A DNA stretch of 64,000 bases from Patulibacter defluvii (GTDB taxonomy: Bacteria > Actinomycetota > Thermoleophilia > Solirubrobacterales > Solirubrobacteraceae): positions 1 through 64,000 of the forward strand of contig NZ_JAWZSQ010000012.1 of assembly GCF_034096925.1 (NCBI RefSeq). Reading direction: 5' to 3'. The position numbers were made by a program, and so were the translations under genes. The notes beneath the pieces were generated by a model, which saw only the letters and a list, made by a program, of their open reading frames with translations, was not told where the DNA came from and did not search any database. Below are positions 25,376 to 35,402 of the stretch, piece by piece (position 1 is the first letter of the stretch; every line of letters begins with the position of its first letter).

Positions 25376-27130
25376 ATGACCAACGATCGTGCTCGGCGCC
25401 GCGTGCGCCTGGCGACCGCCGCGGGCGGCGTCCTGGCGGCCTCGCTGCTGGCCGCCGCGCCGGCCGGCGCCGCTCTCGGCGGGGCCAACCCGGCCAACTT
25501 CAACCACGTGCCGGATCTCCGCTCGGTGACGTTCGGCGAGTCCGGCCCCGACAAGGTGGCCTGGTTCACCTTCGACGAGCCGCTGGCCTCGAACGCCATC
25601 AGCCCGAACCAGTTCACGCTCGGCGGCTACGGCTCGTCGAACCGCTTCGGCTCGGCCACCAACCTGCCGTTCGCCAACGCGGCGTCGGTCGTCGGCAGCA
25701 AGCCGAACACGGTCGAGCTGCGCTGGACCTCCACGTCGCCGGACTTCGACGAGGTCTCCTACGGCGCCGTCAACGGCGGTGCGGTCCGCGCCTTCAACGG
25801 CAACCAGCCGAACATCGCCGACTCGACCGGCGTCACCGGCGCCAAGGGCCAGACCGGCACCCGCGGCCACACCAACGGCCCGGACCTGGTCGGCGTGCGG
25901 GTCGACGAGTCGAACCTGAACGCCAACGTCCTGATCTTCACCTTCGACCAGAAGCTCGACCCGCAGATCGCCCTGCCGGCGCTGTTCAGCTTCGTGAAGT
26001 CGAGCGGCCAGATCGTCCTCGGCACCTCGATCAACAGCTACAGCGACTACGAGGTCGGCGTCCGCTTCCCGACCGGCGCCAGCAACCTGGTGACCGAGGC
26101 CAAGCGGGTCATCGTGGTGCCCGGCGCCGTCCAGGCCCGCAACCGCACCGGCCTGATCGGCGGCCTCAACCCGATCAGCCACGCGGCCGTTCCCGGCACC
26201 AGCGGCCTGACCGCGCTGCCGGACCTGGTCTCGGCCGAGCTCGGGCTCTCGGGCGGCTCGACGTCGGTCACCTACCACTACGACGAGCCGATCAAGTCGC
26301 CGATCGCGCCGCTGTTCTACGCCTACACGGCGACCGGGAACTTCGTCACCGGCAGCAACGCGGTGGTCAACGCCGACGGCACGTCGGTCACGGTCAACTT
26401 CCCGAACCCGGCCGACAAGGCGCAGGAGCACTTCGTGCACGCCGGCCAGATCGTCGGCGGCATCCAGAGCGCCAACGGCCAGATCGGGATCGGCGGCGGC
26501 GCCCCGATCGGCGGCAACGCCGGCGGCGTCTCGACCGGCTGGACCTCGGCGCCCGACGCGACCTCGGCCACGATCAACAAGAGCAACGGCCAGGTCGACA
26601 TCACGCTCGACAGCCGCACCAACGGCACCACGTTCAGCGGGACGGACTTCCACCTGCTCGACGCCAACGGCGACGTGATCGCCGGCGTGCCGACCCTGGT
26701 CAGCCTCGGCAGCACCGGCGCGCCGGGCCCGCAGACGATCCGGATCCAGTTCCTGCCCAACCAGGTCGCGGCGGCGACGGCGGTCCAGATCGACGGCTAC
26801 CAGGCCGGCGGCACCCTCGGCGTGCCGTTCCGCGGTGGCCTGCAGTCGATCGACCTCGCCAACTCGGCGCCGGTCGTCCAGGTCGTCTCGGCCGGCACCA
26901 CGGCGTCGGCGATCGCCCCGGTCGGGACCTCGAAGGCCGCGCTGCGGCTGCGCAAGGCCAAGACGCAGGGCGCCCTGCCGGCGAAGGTCCGCAAGGCCCT
27001 CAAGCCGGCCAAGAGCGCCAAGCAGGCCCGCGCCAACGCCAAGGTCCTGAAGGCCTTCGCGAAGGGCCAGTACCGGGTCCAGAAGGTGTCGGTCAAGAGC
27101 GCCGCCAAGCGCTCCGGCAAGAAGGGTTGA
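25376..27130 (+). CDS. Array paralog H: secreted four-module protein with cationic tail
   Basis: A 584-aa exported protein, last and longest of the array. Differences from the rest are 'GANPANFNHVPDLRS' (Phe for Tyr), a short insertion 'SSNRFGSATNLPFA' in module 1, an acidic/Ser-poor module 2 edge ('GVRFPTGASNLVTEAKRVIV' where others have 'GDDLVTEAV'), and a loss of the 'RVDST' motif ('NIADST'). The tail is canonical ('KVRKALKPAKSAKQARANAK') with a C-terminal 'SGKKG'. The ATG follows AGGGGGA. It is terminated by a 30-bp perfect palindrome and faces the convergent S8 protease operon. The function is unknown. Confidence 0.88.
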   Translation: MTNDRARRRVRLATAAGGVLAASLLAAAPAGAALGGANPANFNHVPDLRSVTFGESGPDKVAWFTFDEPLASNAISPNQFTLGGYGSSNRFGSATNLPFANAASVVGSKPNTVELRWTSTSPDFDEVSYGAVNGGAVRAFNGNQPNIADSTGVTGAKGQTGTRGHTNGPDLVGVRVDESNLNANVLIFTFDQKLDPQIALPALFSFVKSSGQIVLGTSINSYSDYEVGVRFPTGASNLVTEAKRVIVVPGAVQARNRTGLIGGLNPISHAAVPGTSGLTALPDLVSAELGLSGGSTSVTYHYDEPIKSPIAPLFYAYTATGNFVTGSNAVVNADGTSVTVNFPNPADKAQEHFVHAGQIVGGIQSANGQIGIGGGAPIGGNAGGVSTGWTSAPDATSATINKSNGQVDITLDSRTNGTTFSGTDFHLLDANGDVIAGVPTLVSLGSTGAPGPQTIRIQFLPNQVAAATAVQIDGYQAGGTLGVPFRGGLQSIDLANSAPVVQVVSAGTTASAIAPVGTSKAALRLRKAKTQGALPAKVRKALKPAKSAKQARANAKVLKAFAKGQYRVQKVSVKSAAKRSGKKG

Positions 27131-27139
27131 CCCGGTGCG

Positions 27140-27171
27140 GGTGACCGTCGTCCCGCGGGACGACGGTCACC
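27140..27171 (+). terminator. Terminator of paralog H
   Basis: A perfect 16-bp inverted repeat without spacer (27140-27155 with 27156-27171), arms ending in GACCGTCGTCCCG, lies 10 bases after the stop. It would form a very strong hairpin on either strand. Confidence 0.75.
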
Positions 27172-27257
27172 GGCCGGGGGCCACGAGCACCCGCGCTCCT
27201 CACGAGCGCGGCGGCGGGCGTCGCAGTCGGGGGGCTGCGGCGCCCGCTCGTGCTTGG

Positions 27258-27277
27258 CGGGCCGGAAAAGGCCCGCC
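27258..27277. terminator. Hairpin downstream of the S8 protease gene
   Basis: GGCGGGCC and GGCCCGCC are separated by an A/G-rich loop (TTTTCC on the minus strand). It probably terminates the convergent protease operon. Confidence 0.45.
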
Positions 27278-27281
27278 GGCT

Positions 27282-27315
27282 GTGACGTTCCGGTCGCTGA
27301 GCGACCGCAACGCGA
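27282..27315. repeat. Dispersed palindromic element, copy 1
   Basis: A 34-bp imperfect palindrome, arms GTGACGTTCCGGTCGC and GCGACCGCAACGCGAC, abuts the stop codon of the S8 protease. A closely matching copy lies at 45844-45878, also against a stop codon between convergent genes. It may be a bidirectional terminator or a REP-like element. Confidence 0.6.
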
Positions 27316-28752
27316 CTAGCGGCGGACGGTGAGCGAGCGGGTCGTCTCGCGCGACCAGCGGTCGGCCGCGGAGCGCGCGCGGACCGCGACCCGGTAGCCG
27401 CCGGGCTTCAGCGTGCGACCGCCGACGCGGCCGCCGAGGTCGTAGCGGCCGCGGCCGGCCGCGACGGTGCGGGTGGTGGTGGCGACCGTCCGCCAGCGGC
27501 GGCCGCTGCGGCGCTGGACGCGGATCCGCAGCGTCCCCGCGAGCGAGACCCGCCACGAGAGCCGCGCGGCCCGCGAACGGCAGCCGCGGCGCTTCGGGCG
27601 GCAGTCGACCAGCGTCCGCCGCGAGAGCGCGACCTGGTCGAGGGTCGGCGGGCCGGCCAGGCTGCCGCCCTTGGCCACCGCCGCCGCGCGGACGGCCGCG
27701 GCGGCGTCGAGCCGGCCGCCGCTGGTCGCGGCCCCGGCCAGCGAGGGCACCCGCCGGACGTGGGCCAGCAGCGTCGCCTTCAGCCCCGCCGCGTCGAGCG
27801 AGGGGTTCGCCTGTCGCATCAGCGCCAGGGTCCCGGAGACGAGCGGGGCGGCGACCGAGCTGCCGCTGGCCGCGACCAGCTCGCCGTCGCCGCGGGTGGC
27901 GTAGATCGCCACGCCGGGCGCGAACAGGTCGACGGCGGCGCGGCCGTAGTTGGCGAACCAGGCGCGGTTGCCGGTCAGGTCGCTGGCGCCGACGCAGATC
28001 ACGTTCGGCAGGTCGAGCGCGCAGGGGTAGGTGGGGCGGGCGTCGACGTCGACGCCCTGGTCGCCGTGGGCCGCGATCCCCAGCTCGCTCTCGGTCGTCT
28101 CGCCGTTGCCGGCCGCGGCCACGTAGAGCGTCTGCGGGTGGGCGGCGATCGCCTGCACGACCGCCTGCGCGGCGGCCGTCTCGACGATGCTGACGTTGAC
28201 GATCGGGATCCCGCGGTCGCCGGCCGACGCCAGCGCCTCGGCGAGCGCGTTCGGACCCGGCCAGAGCCCGCCGATCCCCGGCAGCGAGAGCACCGTCGCC
28301 CGCGGGGCGATCCCGGCGATCCCGGTCCGGTCGCCGGCGTTGGCGGCCAGCACGGTCGCGACGACGGTCCCGTGGCCGCTCGGGTCGGCGTCCGGCTGGT
28401 TCTGCCCCGGCGCACCGTCGGCGACGGCCAGCCGGCCGCGCAGGTCGGGCGTCGTCGGCGTGATCCCGGTGTCGACCACGGCCACCCGCTGGCCGTCGCC
28501 ACGGGCGATCGCCCACGCCTCCAGCGCGCCGACGTCGGCTCCGGCGACGGCGCGTCCGCTGGCCCCGCGGCCGTCCTCGACCGTCGCCCCGCCGGCCCGC
28601 AGCGCCCACTGCTGGTCGAAGGCCGGGTCGTTGGGGGCGCCGGCGGTCGCGGCGACCACCCCGGGCGCGGCGGCACCGGCGGCCATCGCGGCGGCGGTCC
28701 CGGCCAGGGCGGCGGCGGTCCCGGCCAGGGCGGCGGCGCGCAGGCGGCTCAT
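27316..28752 (-). CDS. Secreted S8 (subtilisin-like) serine protease
   Basis: A 478-aa exported protease. The signal peptide has a tandemly duplicated core ('LAGTAAALAGTAAAMAAG'). The subtilase triad is visible: Asp94 in 'VAVVDTGI', His127 in 'PSGHGTVVA' and Ser299 in 'ASGSSVAAPLVSG', with the oxyanion Asn216 in 'AAAGNGE'. There is no I9 inhibitor propeptide; the mature start 'NDPAFDQQWALR' follows the signal directly. After residue 360 comes an Arg-rich Ig-like domain ending 'SRETTRSLTVRR', as on other exported proteins here. The ATG overlaps the stop of the upstream secreted protein by 4 bases, so the pair is co-translated. The convergent position next to the array makes the array proteins possible substrates (inference). 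Confidence 0.9.
   Translation of the reverse strand: MSRLRAAALAGTAAALAGTAAAMAAGAAAPGVVAATAGAPNDPAFDQQWALRAGGATVEDGRGASGRAVAGADVGALEAWAIARGDGQRVAVVDTGITPTTPDLRGRLAVADGAPGQNQPDADPSGHGTVVATVLAANAGDRTGIAGIAPRATVLSLPGIGGLWPGPNALAEALASAGDRGIPIVNVSIVETAAAQAVVQAIAAHPQTLYVAAAGNGETTESELGIAAHGDQGVDVDARPTYPCALDLPNVICVGASDLTGNRAWFANYGRAAVDLFAPGVAIYATRGDGELVAASGSSVAAPLVSGTLALMRQANPSLDAAGLKATLLAHVRRVPSLAGAATSGGRLDAAAAVRAAAVAKGGSLAGPPTLDQVALSRRTLVDCRPKRRGCRSRAARLSWRVSLAGTLRIRVQRRSGRRWRTVATTTRTVAAGRGRYDLGGRVGGRTLKPGGYRVAVRARSAADRWSRETTRSLTVRR
28688..28729. repeat. 21-bp tandem duplication in the protease signal peptide
   Basis: Two exact copies of a 21-base unit (28688-28708 and 28709-28729) encode LAGTAAA twice, lengthening the hydrophobic core of the signal peptide. 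It could vary by slippage. Confidence 0.7.
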
Positions 28753-29675
28753 CGCGCGTCCCAGGCGGCCGGGCGGGTCGCGGCGCGGGCGCGGGCGATC
28801 CGCTCGCTGGCCCCGTCCTCGCTCTCGCGCTGGACGGCGAGCAGCGTCTGCAGCCGCGCGGCGGGCGTCTTGCCGTAGCGCCGGCGGTAGCTGCGCAGCA
28901 GCTTCTCGGCTCGCGCCTTCTCGCCCAGCGCCTGGACGTGGGAGATGATCACCGCCCGCGTCGAACGGGCCGCGCCGGCGGTCCGGGCCTTGCGCAGCGC
29001 CCGCGTCAGCCGCCGCAGCTCGGCGTGGTGCTGCTCGTCGCTGGTGACGTCGATCCAGCCGTCCTCGTCGAGGCTGACCCAGCGGTAGTTCGGCTGGTGG
29101 GCGCGCCAGCGCCAGTCGAGCGTCTCCCAGGCCTGGTTGCCGACCCGGATCCGCGACACCTGGTCGACGCTCAGCAGCCGCTCGCCGCCGGCGTTGAGCG
29201 TCGCCACCGAGTAGCCGCCGGCCGGGTCGGGCACGTAGCCGACCAGCAGCTGGCAGCAGTGGTCGCCGGCGCGCTTCATCTGCACGATCACGCCGGGCGG
29301 GTCGCGGAGGTTGTCCTGGACCACCAGCCCCAGCTCGCCGATCAGCTTCGGCGGGCCGGGCGCCACCCGCGCCGGCACGCAGTTCGGCCGCTGCTTGGGC
29401 CGGCAGCCCTCGGACTCGAGGTCGGTCTCCGGGTAGAGGACGTCGGTGACCTGGCCGGAGAAGTCGCGGATCGCGATCTCGGTGCTGACCTTCGCGTTCT
29501 CGGCGACCGTGTCCGGCCCGTGCACGGACACGGTCCAGCCCGTCAGCGTGCGGATCGTCTGATCGGCCGGCGAGCGCGGCGCGGGGACCGCGGCCGCGGC
29601 CGGGCCGGACGCCGCGAGCAGCGCCAGCAGGACGGCGCCGCCCACCCCGAGCGGCGTTGAGGAACGAGAAGACAA
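28749..29675 (-). CDS. Secreted protein of unknown function coupled to S8 protease
   Basis: A 308-aa protein with an N-terminal signal peptide ('GGAVLLALLAASGPAAAA'). The body (about 40-215) has two possible disulphide pairs ('EGCRPKQRPNC', 'GDHCCQLLVGYV') and beta-rich sequence with aromatic residues ('WETLDWRWRAHQPNYRW'). The last 90 residues are helical and basic ('RAEKLLRSYRRRYGKTPAAR'). The start is a TTG at 29675 with a poor ribosome binding site. It is the first gene of the operon with the protease, overlapping it as ATGA. A chaperone, inhibitor or co-substrate role is possible since the protease lacks a propeptide, but no family is recognised. Confidence 0.75.
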   Translation of the reverse strand: MSSRSSTPLGVGGAVLLALLAASGPAAAAVPAPRSPADQTIRTLTGWTVSVHGPDTVAENAKVSTEIAIRDFSGQVTDVLYPETDLESEGCRPKQRPNCVPARVAPGPPKLIGELGLVVQDNLRDPPGVIVQMKRAGDHCCQLLVGYVPDPAGGYSVATLNAGGERLLSVDQVSRIRVGNQAWETLDWRWRAHQPNYRWVSLDEDGWIDVTSDEQHHAELRRLTRALRKARTAGAARSTRAVIISHVQALGEKARAEKLLRSYRRRYGKTPAARLQTLLAVQRESEDGASERIARARAATRPAAWDAR

Positions 29676-29766
29676 GACGGTGACCCCGACGTCGTTGTTG
29701 GACCCCAGTTGTAGCGGACCGGCGGTCGCCCACGCGCCGGCTGACGGGCGGGCGGCCGCGAACGGC

Positions 29767-29797
29767 GACGGGCCCCGCCGCGCTGGCGGGGCCCGTC
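29767..29797 (-). terminator. Terminator of lon
   Basis: A 13-bp perfect stem (29767-29779 with 29785-29797) with a 5-base loop lies 29 bases downstream of the lon stop on the minus strand. Confidence 0.7.
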
Positions 29798-29825
29798 GTG
29801 GGGGAGGGAGGGGCGGGGTCGGGGG

Positions 29826-32171
<2,346 letters not shown>

Positions 32172-32398
32172 GTGCTTGTGAACCTCGGAAGTTGAGGTGG
32201 TCAACCGTCTTGGGGAGAACGGTAGCACGCCGGAGCGTCGCTGCATAGGTGATCTGAGTCGTTGGGACGTAGATCTACTGCGGAGGGTAGCGCAGGGAAG
32301 GTGCCGCAGGCGATGGAGAGCCGGCCTTCACGGCGGCTTGATGCGGCGTCCGCGGTTCTTGATCCGCTCGCGGCGGAGGTCGGAGCAACGTCCCCTCC

Positions 32399-32815
32399 AT
32401 GAGCACGCACCCCACCTCCGGCGGCCACCGCTGGCGACCGATGGTCGTGCGCGGCCGCCACGACGGCCGCCCGCCGCTCGACGTCCGCGTCCGCACGATG
32501 CTCGAGCGGCGCGACCGCACGCGGCTGGCCGACGGCCTCGAGCTGATGGTCCTCCACGCCCAGCGGCCGGAGGGCGTCCTCGGCCCGCGGGTGCCGGTCG
32601 TGCCGGCCCAGGTGCTGGACGCGCGCGAGGCGCTGGAGGAGATCGAGCGGCTGCTCCGCTCCGACGTCCAGCTCGACCCGCGCGGCACCGCGCTGGTGCG
32701 GGCGCTGCTCGTCGACGGCTGCGGCCCGGCCTACGCCGGCGGCCGCCGCGGCGCGCTGCTGGAGGCCGCGCTCCACGCCCGCAACGCGCTGGTGCCCTAC
32801 CGCTGGGCGGGCTGA
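32399..32815 (+). CDS. Small hypothetical protein
   Basis: A 138-aa soluble protein with no recognised domain. The C-terminal half is helical ('AREALEEIERLLRSDVQLD', 'GTALVRALLVDGCGPAY') and the N-terminus is basic. No signal peptide or membrane segment is present. It lies 227 bases from the divergent lon gene. The ATG at 32399 lacks a well-placed Shine-Dalgarno. Coding is supported by codon periodicity and by the absence of a better frame on either strand. The function is unknown. Confidence 0.6.
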   Translation: MSTHPTSGGHRWRPMVVRGRHDGRPPLDVRVRTMLERRDRTRLADGLELMVLHAQRPEGVLGPRVPVVPAQVLDAREALEEIERLLRSDVQLDPRGTALVRALLVDGCGPAYAGGRRGALLEAALHARNALVPYRWAG

Positions 32816-32854
32816 GCGGCGGCGCCGCGGTGGACGCGGATCCCGCCGACTCGC

Positions 32855-32892
32855 TAGGGTGCTCCCGCTGGTTGCACCGGCGTAACCGGTGC
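32855..32892 (+). promoter_or_regulatory. -10 element and leader hairpin before DUF6351 gene
   Basis: TAGGGT at 32855-32860 is a plausible -10. A 7-bp hairpin (GCACCGG/CCGGTGC, 32874-32892) then lies between the expected transcription start and the Shine-Dalgarno GGGGAGG at about 32906-32912. Confidence 0.4.
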
Positions 32893-32918
32893 GGGGGAGT
32901 CGGTCGGGGAGGACCGTG

Positions 32919-35402
32919 GTGCGAGTTCGTTGGGGACGCGTCGCGCGGACGGCGCAGGTGGCCGTGCTGCTGCTCGGAGCGAGCGGGGCGGGGGCGAGCG
33001 CGGCCGCGGCGGCCGCACCGGACGGGGTCACGATCACGACCCTCTCCAACCGGGCCGACCTGATCTCGGGCGGCGACGCCGCGCTCGCGATCGGACTGCC
33101 GGCCGGCAGCGACCCGGCGCGGGTGGTGGTGCGGGTCGGCGAGCGCGACGTCAGCCGCGCCTTCGCCCGCCGCTCCGCCCGCCGGCTGGAGGGGCTGGTC
33201 GAGGGGCTGCGGGTCGGCCGCAACGTCGTCACCGCCCAGCTGCCCGACGGCCGCGGCGCGCGGCTGACGATCACCAACCACCCCAACGGCGGCCCGCTCT
33301 TCTCCGGTCCCCAGATCCAGCCCTGGAAGTGCCAGAAGACCGCCCGCGACCGGCAGTGCAACCAGCCGCCGAGCTACGAGTACCTGTATCGCCCGGCCAA
33401 CCTGCTGGACCCGGGCCTGCGGCCCTACGACCCCGCCGACCCGCCGAGCGACGTCGCGACCACCACCACCGACAACGGCCAGAGGGTGCCGTTCGTGATC
33501 CGGATCGAGACCGGCTACCAGGACCGCGACCAGTACAAGATCGCGACCCTCTACCGGCCCGGGCAGCCGTGGACCCGCGCCCGCCCGCAGGCCCAGTTCA
33601 ACGGCAAGCTGCTGATCACCCACGGCGGCAGCTGCGGGGTCTCCTACGGTCCCGGCGGCGCGCCCAGCGTCACCAAGGACAACCTCGCCACCGGCGCCGG
33701 GCTGGTCGACGGCCTGGCCGGGGCCGACAGCGTCGCGACCGCCCTCGGCCGCGGCTTCGCGGTGATGTCGACCGCGCTCGACAACAACGGCCACAACTGC
33801 AACCTGGTGGTCCAGGCCGAGTCGCTGATCATGGCCAAGGAGCGGGTGATCGAGCGCTACGGCGACCTCCGCTACACGATCGGCGTCGGCTGCTCGGGCG
33901 GAGCGCTGACCCAGCAGCAGGTGGCCAACGCCTACCCCGGGATCTACCAGGGGCTGATCCTCGCCTGCGCCTACCCCGACACGATGTCGCCGGGCGCGCA
34001 GTTCCTCGACTACCACGTGATGCGCAGCTACTTCGACGACCCGTCGCGGTCGGGCGACACGCTCTGGACGCCGCTCCACATGGCGCTGGTCGAGGGCCAC
34101 CTGACGCCGCTCAACTCGATCACCGCCGACGAGGGGCTGTTCAAGGGCGTGACCTCGGCGAGCAACTGCCCGGACGAGGTCGGCGACGCCGCCTACGACC
34201 CGCAGCGCAACCCGGGCGGCACCCGCTGCACCTTCTGGGACTACATGGTCAACGTGCTCGGCCCGCGGCCGGCCTCGGCCTGGACGCCGGCCGAGCGGCG
34301 GCTCGGGCGCGGCTTCACCGGCCTGCCGCTCGGCAACGGCGGGATCGAGTACGGGCTGGGCGCGTTGCGGTCGGGGGCGATCTCCGTCCAGCAGTTCGTC
34401 GACCTGAACGCCGACGTCGGCGGGCTCGACATCGACGGCCAGCGGAGCCCGCAGCGGACGCGGGTCGACCCGCGGGCGGTCGCCAACGCCTACCGCAGCG
34501 GTGCCGTCAACAGCACCCGCAACCTCGACCAGGTGGCGATCATCAACCACAGCGGTCCCGACCCCGGGATCGCCCACGACTTCCGCCACGCGCTCTGGAC
34601 CCGCGACCGGATGCGGCAGCGGCTGGGCCACTTCCCCCGCAACTACGTGATGTGGTTCGGGCTCTTCCCGGTCTTCGGCGACCCCAGCTACGCGAAGCAG
34701 GCGCTCGACGCGATCGACCGCTGGCTGGCGACGGTCGAGCGCGACCACCGCGGCCTGCCGCTGGCGCGCAAGATCGTCGACGCGCGGCCGGGCGACGTCC
34801 AGGACCGCTGCTCGCAGATCCCCGGGCTCGACCTGGTGGCGCTGCCCGGCGTCGGCAAGGTCTGCGAGAACCGGGTCCTCCAGACCGCGCTGGAGACGCC
34901 CCGCAGCGTCGCCGGCGACGGGCCCGCGGGCGACGTCATGGAGTGCGCGAAGAAGCCGCTGCGGCGCGACGGCTACCCGGTCGCCTTCAGCGACGAGCAG
35001 TGGGCGCGGATGCAGCGGACCTTCCCCGACGGCGTCTGCGACTGGAGCAAGCCGGGGATCGGCCAGCAGGCGACGGTGCCGTGGCAGACCTACCAGGACG
35101 ACGAGGGCCGCGTGATCTACGGCGGCCGGCCGATGGCGGTGGCACCGACGGCCAGCGGCTGCCAGGACCACCGGACGCTCGCCGCCGCGCTGCCGAAGGG
35201 GCGGCTGCGGCTGGCGAAGGTCTACCTCAACGGCCGCCGGGTGCGGACCCTGCGCGGCGCGACGCTGCGGCGGCCGGTGCGGCTGGCCCGCTTCGCCGGC
35301 GGCGAGGCGCTGGTGCGGACCGTCGCCCGCGACCGCCGCGGCCGCCGGCGGGTGGCCGAGCGCCGCTACAGCGTCTGCCGGGGGACGCTGCCCGACGCCT
35401 AG
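32919..35402 (+). CDS. Secreted DUF6351 family protein, alpha/beta-hydrolase-like
   Basis: An 827-aa exported protein. The signal peptide is 'AQVAVLLLGASGAGASAAAA'. The beginning 'TLSNRADLISGGDAALAI', then 'LTITNHPNGGPLFSGPQIQP' and 'WKCQ', is the DUF6351 signature as I remember it. A hydrolase-like nucleophile elbow 'GVGCSGGALTQQQ' sits near residue 330, resembling oligomer hydrolases or tannase-like esterases, so a secreted esterase is likely. Several Cys pairs suggest disulphides. The C-terminus has a short Arg-rich domain. Of two adjacent GTG codons the second (32919) has better spacing (6 bases) to GGAGG. Its stop overlaps the convergent permease gene by 4 bases. Confidence 0.8.
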   Translation: MRVRWGRVARTAQVAVLLLGASGAGASAAAAAAPDGVTITTLSNRADLISGGDAALAIGLPAGSDPARVVVRVGERDVSRAFARRSARRLEGLVEGLRVGRNVVTAQLPDGRGARLTITNHPNGGPLFSGPQIQPWKCQKTARDRQCNQPPSYEYLYRPANLLDPGLRPYDPADPPSDVATTTTDNGQRVPFVIRIETGYQDRDQYKIATLYRPGQPWTRARPQAQFNGKLLITHGGSCGVSYGPGGAPSVTKDNLATGAGLVDGLAGADSVATALGRGFAVMSTALDNNGHNCNLVVQAESLIMAKERVIERYGDLRYTIGVGCSGGALTQQQVANAYPGIYQGLILACAYPDTMSPGAQFLDYHVMRSYFDDPSRSGDTLWTPLHMALVEGHLTPLNSITADEGLFKGVTSASNCPDEVGDAAYDPQRNPGGTRCTFWDYMVNVLGPRPASAWTPAERRLGRGFTGLPLGNGGIEYGLGALRSGAISVQQFVDLNADVGGLDIDGQRSPQRTRVDPRAVANAYRSGAVNSTRNLDQVAIINHSGPDPGIAHDFRHALWTRDRMRQRLGHFPRNYVMWFGLFPVFGDPSYAKQALDAIDRWLATVERDHRGLPLARKIVDARPGDVQDRCSQIPGLDLVALPGVGKVCENRVLQTALETPRSVAGDGPAGDVMECAKKPLRRDGYPVAFSDEQWARMQRTFPDGVCDWSKPGIGQQATVPWQTYQDDEGRVIYGGRPMAVAPTASGCQDHRTLAAALPKGRLRLAKVYLNGRRVRTLRGATLRRPVRLARFAGGEALVRTVARDRRGRRRVAERRYSVCRGTLPDA

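Larger units (their letters stand above)
11558..27130 (+). repeat. Eight-copy tandem gene array (A-H)
   Basis: Eight paralogous genes of about 1.73 kb repeat head-to-tail with spacers of 116 to 363 bases and no foreign gene between them. Conservation at nucleotide level is highest in short blocks (the codons for DESNLNANVLI and GPQTIRLQFLPNQVA), even in the divergent member D. Subgroups by leader and signal peptide are A/C and F/G, with E near F/G, while B, D and H are separate. This indicates repeated tandem duplication followed by divergence, possibly with gene conversion. Confidence 0.9.

Noticed and set aside
11558..27130. Array read as a single frame-broken giant repeat protein
   Set aside because: Each copy has its own start with ribosome binding site (except D), signal peptide, stop and hairpin, so these are separate genes.
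32172..32260. HspR/HAIR operator before lon
   Set aside because: The CTTGAGT-N7-ACTCAAG consensus is not present; only short TTGA/TCAA fragments occur.
32201..33361. Antisense frame over the small hypothetical and DUF6351 genes
   Set aside because: It has Arg/Ser/Pro-rich nonsense composition. The plus-strand DUF6351 signature and signal peptide are convincing.
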